Shown here: in pieces, positions 36,767-44,217 of the stretch
How the letters are laid out: the number at the start of each line of letters is the position of its first letter
Position numbering within the stretch: position 1 is the first letter of the stretch
NCBI GenBank assembly: GCA_965115915.1
Contig: OZ220483.1
Location: 1,116,001 to 1,180,000 of the forward strand
DNA length: 64,000 nucleotides
Source of the DNA: G965115915 sp965115915
GTDB lineage: Bacteria; Pseudomonadota; Gammaproteobacteria; Eutrophobiales; Eutrophobiaceae
Direction: 5' to 3'
Position numbers and translations under genes: made by a program
The notes under the pieces: model-generated
Seen by the model: only the letters and a program-made list of their open reading frames with translations
What the model was told of the DNA's origin: nothing
Databases searched by the model: none

Positions 36767-38158
36767 TTACCAGAACATGAACGCGCCGAGCGAGGCCCCC
36801 TGAACATCCCGAGTCAACAGATTCCGATACTCGTAGTTGTTGTACTCCACGATCAGCTTCAGCCAGGAATTCACATCGTGGTATACACCACCGGAATAGC
36901 CCTTGTTGATCTGATCCTTGGTCCAACCGTTGGCGGCCTTATCGACCTCGGTCTCGGAATAGCCCCAACTGACCCCCAGCGTGGTCTTGCTGTCCCCGCC
37001 GTGCGGGATCATGTAGGTGACCTGCCCGTAGCCGCCGTGATTCTCGGCCTCACTGCACTGCTTCGCGTCCGCGCCGCCGATACAACCGATGCTGTCGGCC
37101 TGCTGCATGAACAGCGTGCCGAGGCCCTGGCCACGGTAGTAACTGGCCGTCATCGTCAGGCCCGCCATACTCAACTGGCCACCCACGTTGCCACCGAGGG
37201 AGGTGAACTCCTCGCCATCATACACACCCCCAAGGACCTCCGCCTGCTGCCACAGGAAGCCGGCCCAGGCGTTGAACGCGGCGCCGCCCATATCGGCGTT
37301 CATCGTCACCTCGCCCTGGAACATCGGGATATCGGTCTCCAACTCACCGGCAACCGGGGTCATGGTAGTGGTAATCTGGTTTATCGTAGCACCAGTAACC
37401 GTGATAGGATCACTGCCGGCTGTTCCCGTTATTGCCAAATTTTGAGGGGACGTCAGCAGATTGACGTTAGTGGAAGTGGTAGTGGTAGTGGAGGAGTTGA
37501 GGGCGGCCGAGCCGGTCTCGCGTGGCTGGAACACACCCAGCGAGGCCTGAAAACCATTGACCTCGTTCGACTGCCACAGGAAGCGCGCACGGAAATCCGG
37601 GTACACATAGCCGGCCCCGATGCGGCCCAGGCCCGTGCCATTGGCATCCGGGTCCGCCATGCCACCCACACCGAACAGGGTGATGTCCTTCAGGATCGCC
37701 TGGCGCTGGAACAGGGCCAGCGTACGGCCCACGCTGAAGGTGCCGAAGCCACCTTCCACATTGAAGAACACTTCGCGCAGATCGATCAGTGTGTCAGTCC
37801 CAGGACTACAACAAGCGGCACCTGCTTCACCCTTGTTCAGATTGACACCCTTGTCTGTCGAGGTATCGACCGCGAAGGTGATCTGCGAGGTGCCGGTCAG
37901 GCCGTTGACCGTCGGGCTCTTCGCCTTCATGGTGTGAAAGGATGGCAGCAGGCCCTCGTTCAGCAGCGCGGAGTCCTCTTCGTTGGTGCCATCCGGGTTT
38001 TCAAAGTTGAGCTGGTTATAAAACAGGTTGACAAAGCCGCTGTAATGCACCTCCCAGCCATCATTGCCACTCCAGCTTACGGCATGGGCCGGTGCGCTGA
38101 GCACCAGGGCCAGCGCGGCAGCGAGGGCCGCGGCCGATTTGCTCTTGATTCGGTTCAT
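36767..38158 (-). CDS. Outer-membrane porin
   Basis: From ATG 38158 the product has 463 residues. AGGAGAG precedes the start. A signal peptide (MNRIKSKSAAALAAALALVLSAPAHA) leads into a beta-rich protein with alternating aromatic residues that ends in FMFW, the aromatic C-terminus of outer-membrane barrels. The segment GTFSVGRTLALFQRQAIL is typical of general porins of the Porin_4 type. A Thr/Ser/Asn-rich loop (SSTTTTTSTNVNLL) lies near residue 233 and is probably surface exposed. Substrate specificity is not visible. It has its own terminator and a structured upstream region. Confidence 0.9.
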   Translation of the reverse strand: MNRIKSKSAAALAAALALVLSAPAHAVSWSGNDGWEVHYSGFVNLFYNQLNFENPDGTNEEDSALLNEGLLPSFHTMKAKSPTVNGLTGTSQITFAVDTSTDKGVNLNKGEAGAACCSPGTDTLIDLREVFFNVEGGFGTFSVGRTLALFQRQAILKDITLFGVGGMADPDANGTGLGRIGAGYVYPDFRARFLWQSNEVNGFQASLGVFQPRETGSAALNSSTTTTTSTNVNLLTSPQNLAITGTAGSDPITVTGATINQITTTMTPVAGELETDIPMFQGEVTMNADMGGAAFNAWAGFLWQQAEVLGGVYDGEEFTSLGGNVGGQLSMAGLTMTASYYRGQGLGTLFMQQADSIGCIGGADAKQCSEAENHGGYGQVTYMIPHGGDSKTTLGVSWGYSETEVDKAANGWTKDQINKGYSGGVYHDVNSWLKLIVEYNNYEYRNLLTRDVQGASLGAFMFW

Positions 38159-38266
38159 TTTTCGTTCTCTCCTGACAGTCAATGAATAAACTTGATGTTG
38201 ACGCAGTGCTCCTTTTCGGACCCTGCACGCCCCCGGCACCAGCCAAAAAGACTCCCGCCTTGAGGA

Positions 38267-38343
38267 GGCTGTTGCGCAAAATACAACAGCCCGAACCAAA
38301 AAGCAACACTTTATTTCAACATTTTTTCGGCCTGTTGCTTTTT
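38267..38343. promoter_or_regulatory. Two adjacent inverted repeats with exchangeable arms upstream of the porin
   Basis: First repeat: GGCTGTTG (38267-38274) and CAACAGCC (38284-38291). Second repeat: AAAAAGCAACA (38298-38308) and TGTTGCTTTTT (38333-38343). All four arms contain CTGTTG/CAACAG or TGTTGC/GCAACA, so other pairings are possible. The second repeat can end transcripts on either strand. The first overlaps the proposed porin -10. Confidence 0.6.
38278..38306 (-). promoter_or_regulatory. Candidate porin promoter
   Basis: On the minus strand TTGCTT (38301-38306), a 17-base spacer and TATTTT (38278-38283). It predicts a leader of about 110 bases. Both hexamers lie within the inverted repeats. 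Confidence 0.4.
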
Positions 38344-38472
38344 ACCCACACTCCAGGACAGATGGGGACCTGACGGCCCCCGGTAGATCCCGCTTTTTAC
38401 CCATACACCGGAGGGCCGATGGGGGCCTGACGGCCCCCGGTGGATTCGGCTTTTTACCCACACCGCGGGCAG
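38337..38472 (+). repeat. 55-57-bp tandem repeat, about 2.5 copies, with hairpins
   Basis: Units start GCTTTTTACCC at 38337, 38392 and 38449. Units one and two contain GATGGGG(G/A)CCTGACGG followed by CCCCCGGT. In the second the arms GGGGGCC/GGCCCCC pair perfectly around TGAC. The third unit is truncated and diverges after ACCCACACC. Confidence 0.85.
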
Positions 38473-38534
38473 AATGGAACCCTGGCGACCCTGGTGACCG
38501 CCATCACCCACATGCCCCGCCCGGGGCTGGCCGC

Positions 38535-38822
38535 TCAGCCCCCGCCGCGCTGGAAACCCCGGGCGAAACGGGCCAGCCAGGCCGCCGTCTCGGCGGCCTC
38601 CACCCCCTCGAAGCCCAGGCGTACCCGCTGGCACGGCAGACACAATGCCCCCAGCCGCCGCGGTGGCTGGGGCTCAACGCGCACATGCACCCACCCGGTA
38701 CCGAGCGGGAAAGTGCCGGCCAGGGCATCCCCCGCCAGACCCCGCTCCCCCACCAGACGGGCGAACACACGCCAGAACTCGGCCTGGCTTATGCTCATCA
38801 GGCACTCATGGGCCATGCACAT
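38535..38822 (-). CDS. Conserved-looking hypothetical protein, 95 residues
   Basis: From ATG 38822, four bases after the stop of the preceding gene, the product has 95 residues. It is a compact soluble protein with SQAEFWRVFARLVGERG near residue 11, a CxxC-free middle VRVEPQPPRRLGALCLPCQ, and an end FARGFQRGGG. ATG 38816 or 38798 are alternative starts. I do not recognise a domain. It is coupled to the upstream membrane-anchored coiled-coil protein. Confidence 0.6.
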   Translation of the reverse strand: MCMAHECLMSISQAEFWRVFARLVGERGLAGDALAGTFPLGTGWVHVRVEPQPPRRLGALCLPCQRVRLGFEGVEAAETAAWLARFARGFQRGGG

Positions 38823-38826
38823 CGCG

Positions 38827-39240
38827 CTACTCGCGCCGCTGCATGGCCTGTTCCACGGCCAACAACTGCTGGTGCAGATAGTCGATATGCGAGACCGCCT
38901 TGTGCACCGCGCCGACATCACGAAAGCCGCCAAGCTGGCGTGGGTTTTGCAACGCATACAGTGCCGCCTGCATGCGCTCACGATAGGTCTTTGCCAGCGC
39001 CGTGGGCAGCTTCAGCCCCCAGAACTCGTGGCGCAGGCGGGCCGTCTCCCGCCGCAGCGCCTGCCGCCGCGTCTCCAACACCGCATAGGCCTGCCGCAGC
39101 GCCTGCCTGCGCTCGACCTGCGCGGCGGCCTCCGGCTCGGCCGCCAGCGACACGGCGTACCCAACCGGCAGTGCCGACAGGGCCAACACCGCCACAGCCC
39201 AGATGGAACGAAAATTAACTTTATAAACAATGTTTTGCAT
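38827..39240 (-). CDS. Hypothetical exported or membrane-anchored coiled-coil protein
   Basis: A 137-residue product from ATG 39240 (an in-frame ATG at 39252 would add four residues). A hydrophobic segment IWAVAVLALSALPVGYAVSLA near 13-33 is a signal peptide or anchor. The rest is rich in Arg, Ala, Glu and Leu and probably helical (VERRQALRQAYAVLETRRQ), suggesting a periplasmic coiled coil. No known family was recognised. It is divergent from the 39.4-kb gene across an AT-rich 120-base spacer. Confidence 0.6.
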   Translation of the reverse strand: MQNIVYKVNFRSIWAVAVLALSALPVGYAVSLAAEPEAAAQVERRQALRQAYAVLETRRQALRRETARLRHEFWGLKLPTALAKTYRERMQAALYALQNPRQLGGFRDVGAVHKAVSHIDYLHQQLLAVEQAMQRRE

Positions 39241-39325
39241 TATTCTGCCCATGCCAAAGTTATAACATTTATCTAATGTTGCACATTATGATAGTATGTT
39301 ACCTATAAGAAATATAAAATAAAAT

Positions 39326-39354
39326 TTGATTTTTCCCCCGCACACCGTTATAAA
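39326..39354 (+). promoter_or_regulatory. Promoter predicting a leaderless message
   Basis: TTGATT (39326-39331), 17 bases, TATAAA (39349-39354). The next ATG (39363) is only nine bases after the -10 box, so transcription should start at or within two bases of the start codon. Confidence 0.6.
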
Positions 39355-39362
39355 GACCAACC

Positions 39363-39869
39363 ATGGGTATCGACATCCACACGACCAGGCAACCATCGCG
39401 CCCAGCCACACCCGCACACCGGGAACCGCAGGGTTTCTGCGATGCCCGCTTTCCCGGCTTCATCCGCCACGCGATGCAGGTACCCTATGCGCTGCACCGA
39501 CCGGACTGGCGCAGGCGGGACAGTCTGCGGTACGACCGCGTTGCGACCAAAGACCCGCTCGGTGTGCTGGTCTGCCATCCGGAGCCACTCAAGGCAGGCA
39601 CGGTGCGGGAACTGCGCATCCTGAACCGCAACGTGGAACATGTATTCCTGTGCCGTGCCGTGCTGGTCCAGGAAACCGTGGACGGCTGGCTGCTGGGCCT
39701 GCAACTGCCCTGCCCGCTGGACCAACGGCGCATCCGCATCGTGGAACAATATTGTCATATGGAGGTCTATCTGCGGGAAACTCGATACCGGGATGGACCA
39801 TTCAGCAGTTGCGAACGGCTGGCCAAGGAGTGGATACAACAATTCGCCTCACACTTTCCCGGGGGTTGA
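39363..39869 (+). CDS. Conserved-looking hypothetical protein, possibly PilZ-like
   Basis: A 168-residue soluble protein. The first 30 residues are polar and low in structure. The second half (HVFLCRAVLVQETVDGWLLG, then a helix RIRIVEQYCHMEVYLRE, then LAKEWIQQFASHFPG) recalls small PilZ-like proteins that carry a VEQ-C-IE-Y helix and end EWI..FA..FP. I cannot identify the cyclic-di-GMP ligand residues, so the assignment is weak. No ribosome binding site precedes the ATG, in line with the leaderless promoter. Confidence 0.6.
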   Translation: MGIDIHTTRQPSRPATPAHREPQGFCDARFPGFIRHAMQVPYALHRPDWRRRDSLRYDRVATKDPLGVLVCHPEPLKAGTVRELRILNRNVEHVFLCRAVLVQETVDGWLLGLQLPCPLDQRRIRIVEQYCHMEVYLRETRYRDGPFSSCERLAKEWIQQFASHFPGG

Positions 39870-39873
39870 ACCC

Positions 39874-40026
39874 ATGGAACAACGAACCAGACAAATGAAG
39901 ACACAAGGCAATTTTGTGCGCACCCGCAGCGGGGCCATGATCTCGATCCCGACGGCGACCACAAAAAAAACGCCCACCACGCGAACGGTGCGGCACCAAA
40001 AAAAGAAGACGCATCAAGCCGGTTGA
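39874..40026 (+). CDS. Possible small basic protein, 50 residues
   Basis: ATG 39874 follows a GGGGGT site and begins four bases after the preceding stop. The 50-residue product is rich in Lys, Arg and Thr and ends KKKTHQAG. It overlaps the 3' end of msrA on the other strand by 13 bases. I know of no homologue. It could be a real coupled gene or chance. Confidence 0.3.
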   Translation: MEQRTRQMKTQGNFVRTRSGAMISIPTATTKKTPTTRTVRHQKKKTHQAG

Positions 40027-40607
40027 CGCACACCCGATTGCAGTGGCGGCAGGGCAATGCCAGTGCCACCCAGACCACAGTATCCATCCGGGTGTTTCGC
40101 CAGATACTGCTGATGATAGGCCTCGGCATAATAAAATGTCGTCAACATGGCTATCTCGGTACCGATTTTCCCCAGACCCGCCCGGTCCAGGGCCTGCTGG
40201 TAAGCCGCCTGGCTGTGCCGGGCCGCATCGAGCTGCGCCAGGTCGGTGCAATAGATCGCCGAACGGTACTGCGTTCCAATATCGTTGCCCTGACGCATCC
40301 CCTGGGTCGGGTCGTGCCCCTCCCAGAACGTGCGTAGCAACTCCAGGTAGTCCAGCGCCTGCGGGTCGTACACCACGAGCACCGTCTCATTGTGGCCGGT
40401 CTGTCCGGTACATACCGCCGCATAGTCGGGGTCCGGGGTATGGCCCGCGCTGTAGCCAACCGCGGTGCTGAACACACCGGGGAGCTGCCAGAACTGGCGT
40501 TCCGCTCCCCAGAAACAGCCCATGCCGAAACCTGCCCTGCACACATGCGCCGGAAATGGCGGACGCAGCGGACGACCCAGCACATGGTGAAGCTCAGTAT
40601 CGGACAC
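40014..40607 (-). CDS. msrA: Peptide methionine-S-sulfoxide reductase A, cytosolic
   Basis: MsrA reduces the S-epimer of methionine sulfoxide. The 197-residue product has the active-site GCFWGAE at 30-36 with nucleophile Cys31, AVGYSAGHTPDPDYAAVCTG, and TFYYAEAYHQQYLAKHPDGYC, whose Cys is a candidate recycling residue. There is no signal peptide. It is divergent from a second, exported msrA 145 bases away. Confidence 0.95.
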   Translation of the reverse strand: MSDTELHHVLGRPLRPPFPAHVCRAGFGMGCFWGAERQFWQLPGVFSTAVGYSAGHTPDPDYAAVCTGQTGHNETVLVVYDPQALDYLELLRTFWEGHDPTQGMRQGNDIGTQYRSAIYCTDLAQLDAARHSQAAYQQALDRAGLGKIGTEIAMLTTFYYAEAYHQQYLAKHPDGYCGLGGTGIALPPLQSGVRQPA

Positions 40608-40752
40608 TGATCACCACCTCCACTGGCACACGATATGAACGCATTGTTCATGCAATATAACACATCGGCCAGATAACAGGACTGACCGACAGCATCGCAC
40701 CGGGCAACGGAAAATGTCTGCACCATCGCTCCAGCCGGAGTATACTCGCAGC

Positions 40753-41364
40753 ATGCGAACCGCCCACTCCCTTCCATTACTGTTGCTGTTGCTGCTGTCG
40801 CCCGGCTACAGTCAGGCCGGGGGACAAACGCCCGAGCCAACGACCATCCACAAGGCCACCTTTGCCGGCGGCTGTTTCTGGTGCATGGAACCCCCGTTTG
40901 ACAAGCTGCCCGGGGTGCTCTCCACCATCTCGGGCTACAGCGGGGGGCATACCCCGAACCCCGACTATCGCGCCATCTCCACTGGTGGCACCGGGCACGC
41001 TGAAGTCGTACAGATCGAATACGACCCGCGCCTCATTCGCTATGAACAACTACTCGCGGTGTTCTGGCGGAACATAGACCCACTCACGCCCAACCGGCAG
41101 TTCTGTGATAACGGCAATCAGTACCGCAGCGAGATCTTCTATCACGACGAGACACAGCGCAGACTCGCCGAAGCGTCGCTGCGGACACTGCGCGAAAGCA
41201 ACACCCTGCAAGGCGAGATCGTCACCCGTATCTCGCCGTTAAAAAACTTCTACCCGGCAGAAGCGTATCACCAGGACTACTACCAACGGAATCCACTGCG
41301 TTACAAATTCTACCGCCTGCGTTGCGGACGCGACAAGCGCCTCAAAGAGCTGTGGGGAGAATAA
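40753..41364 (+). CDS. msrA: Peptide methionine-S-sulfoxide reductase A, exported
   Basis: From ATG 40753 the product has 203 residues. A signal peptide (MRTAHSLPLLLLLLLSPGYSQA) is followed by the MsrA domain with GGCFWCMEPPF and nucleophile Cys40, STISGYSGGHTPNPDYRAIS, and NFYPAEAYHQDYYQRNP. Extra cysteines occur in CFWC, QFCDNGNQ and RLRCGRD, possible resolving residues in the periplasm. A frame extending to 40714 would bury the signal peptide, so ATG 40753 is chosen. Confidence 0.93.
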   Translation: MRTAHSLPLLLLLLLSPGYSQAGGQTPEPTTIHKATFAGGCFWCMEPPFDKLPGVLSTISGYSGGHTPNPDYRAISTGGTGHAEVVQIEYDPRLIRYEQLLAVFWRNIDPLTPNRQFCDNGNQYRSEIFYHDETQRRLAEASLRTLRESNTLQGEIVTRISPLKNFYPAEAYHQDYYQRNPLRYKFYRLRCGRDKRLKELWGE

Positions 41365-41496
41365 CGCCGCGCCGGCATACGGCATGCCCTGGCGCGGATG
41401 GTACCAGCCGGAAACGCAACTGCCACATCACCACAGCCACCCGCCTGAACGCCGTCTGAGCAGTTGCACCGGTACGCTGTATCACAGACCCGGTTG

Positions 41497-41526
41497 TTGC
41501 GGCGCAGCATATTTCTGGCCTATACT
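41497..41526 (+). promoter_or_regulatory. Candidate promoter of the SDR gene
   Basis: TTGCGG (41497-41502), 18 bases, TATACT (41521-41526). The predicted leader is about 90 bases. The SDR gene has a clear GAGGTAG ribosome binding site. Confidence 0.45.
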
Positions 41527-41620
41527 GGCTGTGTGGCCATGTCGTGTGACAGGCGTCCCACTGTTATCGGCCACCTTCAGAACCGACAGCATAGAAACCG
41601 ACAGATAACGAGGTAGCACT

Positions 41621-42442
41621 ATGGAGATTAAAGACAGGATAGCACTGGTCACCGGGGCCAGTGGTGGCATAGGCCTTGCGGTATGCAAGGCACTGCTCGA
41701 TTACGCGCCCAGGGCCATCGCCATGGTGGACATCAACGACACGATCTCCGACGCGGCCCGGCAGGTTAACGCACAGTATGGGGACACGGTGGCAGTACCC
41801 TATTGTGGCAATGTCACCGAGGAGGATTTTCGCCGCCAAGTGTTTGACGATATCAGTACGCGCTATCAGGATCCGGTCAGGATCTGTGTCCCGGCAGCCG
41901 GGGTCACTCGCGACGCGCTGGCCGCCCGTGTAGACCGGGAAACCGGCAAGGTGCACATCTATCCGGTGGAGCAGTTTCGCACGGTGGTTGAAATCAACCT
42001 CATCGCCCCGGTGTACTGGGGGATCGAAATGGTGGCACGGGTCGCGGAAGACCGTTTTGCACGCGGGCTGAAGAAATGGTATCACGACGAACGGATACAA
42101 GGCACTGTGGTATTTATCGGTTCCATCTCTTCACAGGGAAACAAGGGGCAGATATCCTATGCCTCCACCAAGGCGGGCCTGGAAGGGGCCGCTTCCACAC
42201 TGACCAAGGAGGCGATATTTCATGGCATACGCTGCTGTGTCATCCATCCCGGCTTTACCGACACCCCGATGGTACGGGCACTGGGCGATGAGTATATCGA
42301 GAAACACATCCTGCCAGACACCCAGTTGGGCCGCCTGATCAATCCGGACGAAATCGCCGGCGGGATTTGCTTTCTGATATCCAATTCCGCGGTCAGTGGG
42401 GCGCTGTGGGCCGATGCCGGATGGCATCCTTCGGCAATGTGA
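41621..42442 (+). CDS. Short-chain dehydrogenase/reductase
   Basis: A 273-residue classical SDR. The NAD(P)-binding TGASGGIG is at 11-18, the catalytic Ser in GSISSQG and the YASTK pair near 180-184. The substrate-binding helix region ends PGFTDTPMVRAL and the C-terminus carries SGALWADAGWHPS. An acidic residue after beta-2 (MVDIND) favours NAD(H). The substrate is not evident. It could be a 3-oxoacyl- or acetoacetyl-CoA reductase-like enzyme. It appears to be monocistronic. Confidence 0.9.
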   Translation: MEIKDRIALVTGASGGIGLAVCKALLDYAPRAIAMVDINDTISDAARQVNAQYGDTVAVPYCGNVTEEDFRRQVFDDISTRYQDPVRICVPAAGVTRDALAARVDRETGKVHIYPVEQFRTVVEINLIAPVYWGIEMVARVAEDRFARGLKKWYHDERIQGTVVFIGSISSQGNKGQISYASTKAGLEGAASTLTKEAIFHGIRCCVIHPGFTDTPMVRALGDEYIEKHILPDTQLGRLINPDEIAGGICFLISNSAVSGALWADAGWHPSAM

Positions 42443-42645
42443 CGCGAGTGTTGCGGTACAGCGGCCAGCCAGCCCGGCGGTCCGATTTGACGAGCGATCC
42501 ATGTGTGACGTGGTCCAGCTTTTTTGGACATTCAGCCAGGCGACGTTTTGCAATTTTCTACACACAAAGCGCCCGCCAGGCCGCTCTCGGCATCTGATCG
42601 AACGCTCAATGCGGCACAAATCAAGCCCCTGATCCGGAGACAAGC

Positions 42646-42717
42646 ATGTACACCCTGAAATCCGCATCGACAAACAATCACTGTCTTCACACGGCGAAGA
42701 ACAATCATGAACCTTAA
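42646..42717 (+). CDS. Possible 23-residue leader peptide overlapping the cytochrome b561 start
   Basis: ATG 42646 has GGAG at ideal spacing, better than the ribosome binding site of the downstream gene. The 23-codon frame ends with TAA at 42715-42717, so it overlaps the first codons of the cytochrome gene (ATG 42707) by 11 bases. Translating it could couple or control cytochrome synthesis. The peptide is rich in Asn and His and has no known motif. Confidence 0.35.
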   Translation: MYTLKSASTNNHCLHTAKNNHEP

Positions 42718-43288
42718 AAATACAAAAGAAAACTATGGCTTAATCGCTAAATCACTGCACTGGGCAATGGCGCTATTGTTTCTCGGGTCGTATATCAGTG
42801 TGTATTATCGCCATTGGTTCACCGAGGAAAAAACTCCTGAAAACTGGACGGCACTACAGCTCCATTTGTCTTTTGGTGTTTCCATCGCTGTTTTCGTGGT
42901 GCTGAGGATTGTCTGGCGAATCATCGACAAGCCACCGCCCCCGGAGCCAGGCAGTGCGGTAGCACATAAAGCTGCAAAGACAGGACATTACATGCTCTAT
43001 GCGATAATGATTATCATGCCTGTCACGGGTTATATAGGCACAGGTGTTGCTACAGAGTTTTTCTTTTTATTTGACATCCCGAAGTTTTCAGACACAGCGA
43101 TCTTTGCTGAATTGATCGAACACCGCCTGGGCATCGGTTTTGAAGACTTTGAAAAACCCATAGACTTTATTCACAAAGATATACTGGGGGCCTGGCTGGT
43201 ATGGCTGTTAATCGCCGGCCATGTTTCGGCTGCGCTATACCATCATTTTGTAAAGCGTGATCGAACATTAAGGAAAATGACCTGTTAA
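42707..43288 (+). CDS. Cytochrome b561 family di-heme membrane protein
   Basis: A 193-residue protein with four transmembrane helices (about 15-33, 49-71, 94-115, 160-182). Likely heme-ligand histidines are His18 (SLHWAM), His53 (LHLSFG), His93 (TGHYML) and His near 171 (IAGHVSAALYHH). CybB-type cytochromes pass electrons between quinone and periplasmic partners, and some reduce superoxide. The substrate cannot be told here. The local base composition is AT-richer than its neighbours. Confidence 0.9.
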   Translation: MNLKNTKENYGLIAKSLHWAMALLFLGSYISVYYRHWFTEEKTPENWTALQLHLSFGVSIAVFVVLRIVWRIIDKPPPPEPGSAVAHKAAKTGHYMLYAIMIIMPVTGYIGTGVATEFFFLFDIPKFSDTAIFAELIEHRLGIGFEDFEKPIDFIHKDILGAWLVWLLIAGHVSAALYHHFVKRDRTLRKMTC

Positions 43289-43500
43289 AAACATTCGATA
43301 TCTCGATAAATAACCCGGGAATCACCAATGAAACCACATTATCGCTGATAACAAACCCGCGCAGTGCGGCCTGGAGAAAGCTGAAGAACACTCATTGCAC
43401 CTGCGGACTATCACAAAACCAACCCTCCGTGATGGCACTCACATCGGCACCGAATTGACACGGGGCGCCAACGACGGCTTACCAGGTTTTGGAACTGTGC

Positions 43501-43528
43501 TTGATTTTCGCCCGCCACTGGCTACAAT
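43501..43528 (+). promoter_or_regulatory. Promoter of the cyclic-nucleotide-binding gene
   Basis: TTGATT (43501-43506), 16 bases, TACAAT (43523-43528), 29 bases before ATG 43558. This places the start codon after the promoter and rules out the longer frame from 43489. Confidence 0.6.
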
Positions 43529-43557
43529 GGTTTCCCAGTCCGAATGGACCAGCGCGC

Positions 43558-44193
43558 ATGATGGCAGCAAAAAAACCCTCCTCATTGCCACGCCTGCTAG
43601 GCGAATACCTGAGTTGCTCCAGCGGCACGATGCGCATCGCGCTGCAGAAAAAACATCAACTCAAGACTCAGCAGCAACGCGATATGCTGATAGGCAGGAT
43701 CCTGCTGGATTCCAATATGATAAGCCAGGAGCAACTGGATCAGGCGCTGCAACAACAGCGTACGGACAGGCTGGCGCAATGCCCGGTATTCGCCGGGATG
43801 AAACGCACCGAACTGGTGGGACTCAGCAGGCACTTTCGCGAGAAAAGCATCCCGACCGGGCAACAATTCATCATGGCGGGCGAACAGGACCCCACGCTCT
43901 ATGTGCTTTCCGCGGGAATGGTGGAAGTGTTCAATTTCAATGATGCCGGCGACGAGGTGATCATCGCCCGGGTGGAAGCCTGGCAACCCATCGGTGAAAT
44001 GGGCTATTTCCAGGGTGGCATACGCTATGCCTCGGTACGCGCCATCACCCCGGTGGAACTGCTGGAAGCCCCTTACACACGACTTACCAACTATTTTGAG
44101 AACGTCCCTCACGTGGCCCAGGCGTTCCTGCGCATCGTCCAGCAGCGCAGACACGAAGCGGAAACGCTCGCATCCCAGGACACTGAGTCCTGA
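43558..44193 (+). CDS. Cyclic nucleotide-binding domain protein with MshEN-like N-terminus
   Basis: From ATG 43558 the product has 211 residues. The N-terminal 75 residues include LIGRILLDSNMISQEQLDQA, the pattern of type II secretion/MshE N-terminal helices. Residues about 85-195 form a cNMP-binding beta-roll (KSIPTGQQFIMAGEQDPTLY, EVIIARVEAWQPIGEMGYF). No DNA-binding or catalytic domain follows, so it is probably a regulatory subunit. The phosphate-binding cassette is not fully canonical, so ligand identity is open. Confidence 0.85.
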   Translation: MMAAKKPSSLPRLLGEYLSCSSGTMRIALQKKHQLKTQQQRDMLIGRILLDSNMISQEQLDQALQQQRTDRLAQCPVFAGMKRTELVGLSRHFREKSIPTGQQFIMAGEQDPTLYVLSAGMVEVFNFNDAGDEVIIARVEAWQPIGEMGYFQGGIRYASVRAITPVELLEAPYTRLTNYFENVPHVAQAFLRIVQQRRHEAETLASQDTES

Positions 44194-44217
44194 GTCGGAC
44201 GACGACCCGGCCTGCCA

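Larger units (their letters stand above)
38159..38534. other. Intergenic region upstream of the porin
   Basis: A 376-base spacer. It contains the porin leader and promoter, two inverted repeats and a short tandem repeat, each described separately. No gene is seen. Confidence 0.7.

Noticed and set aside
42443..42645. Possible decayed gene between the SDR and cytochrome b561 genes
   Set aside because: No frame shows protein-like sequence. Only a weak GTCCA/TGGAC stem near 42513 is seen.
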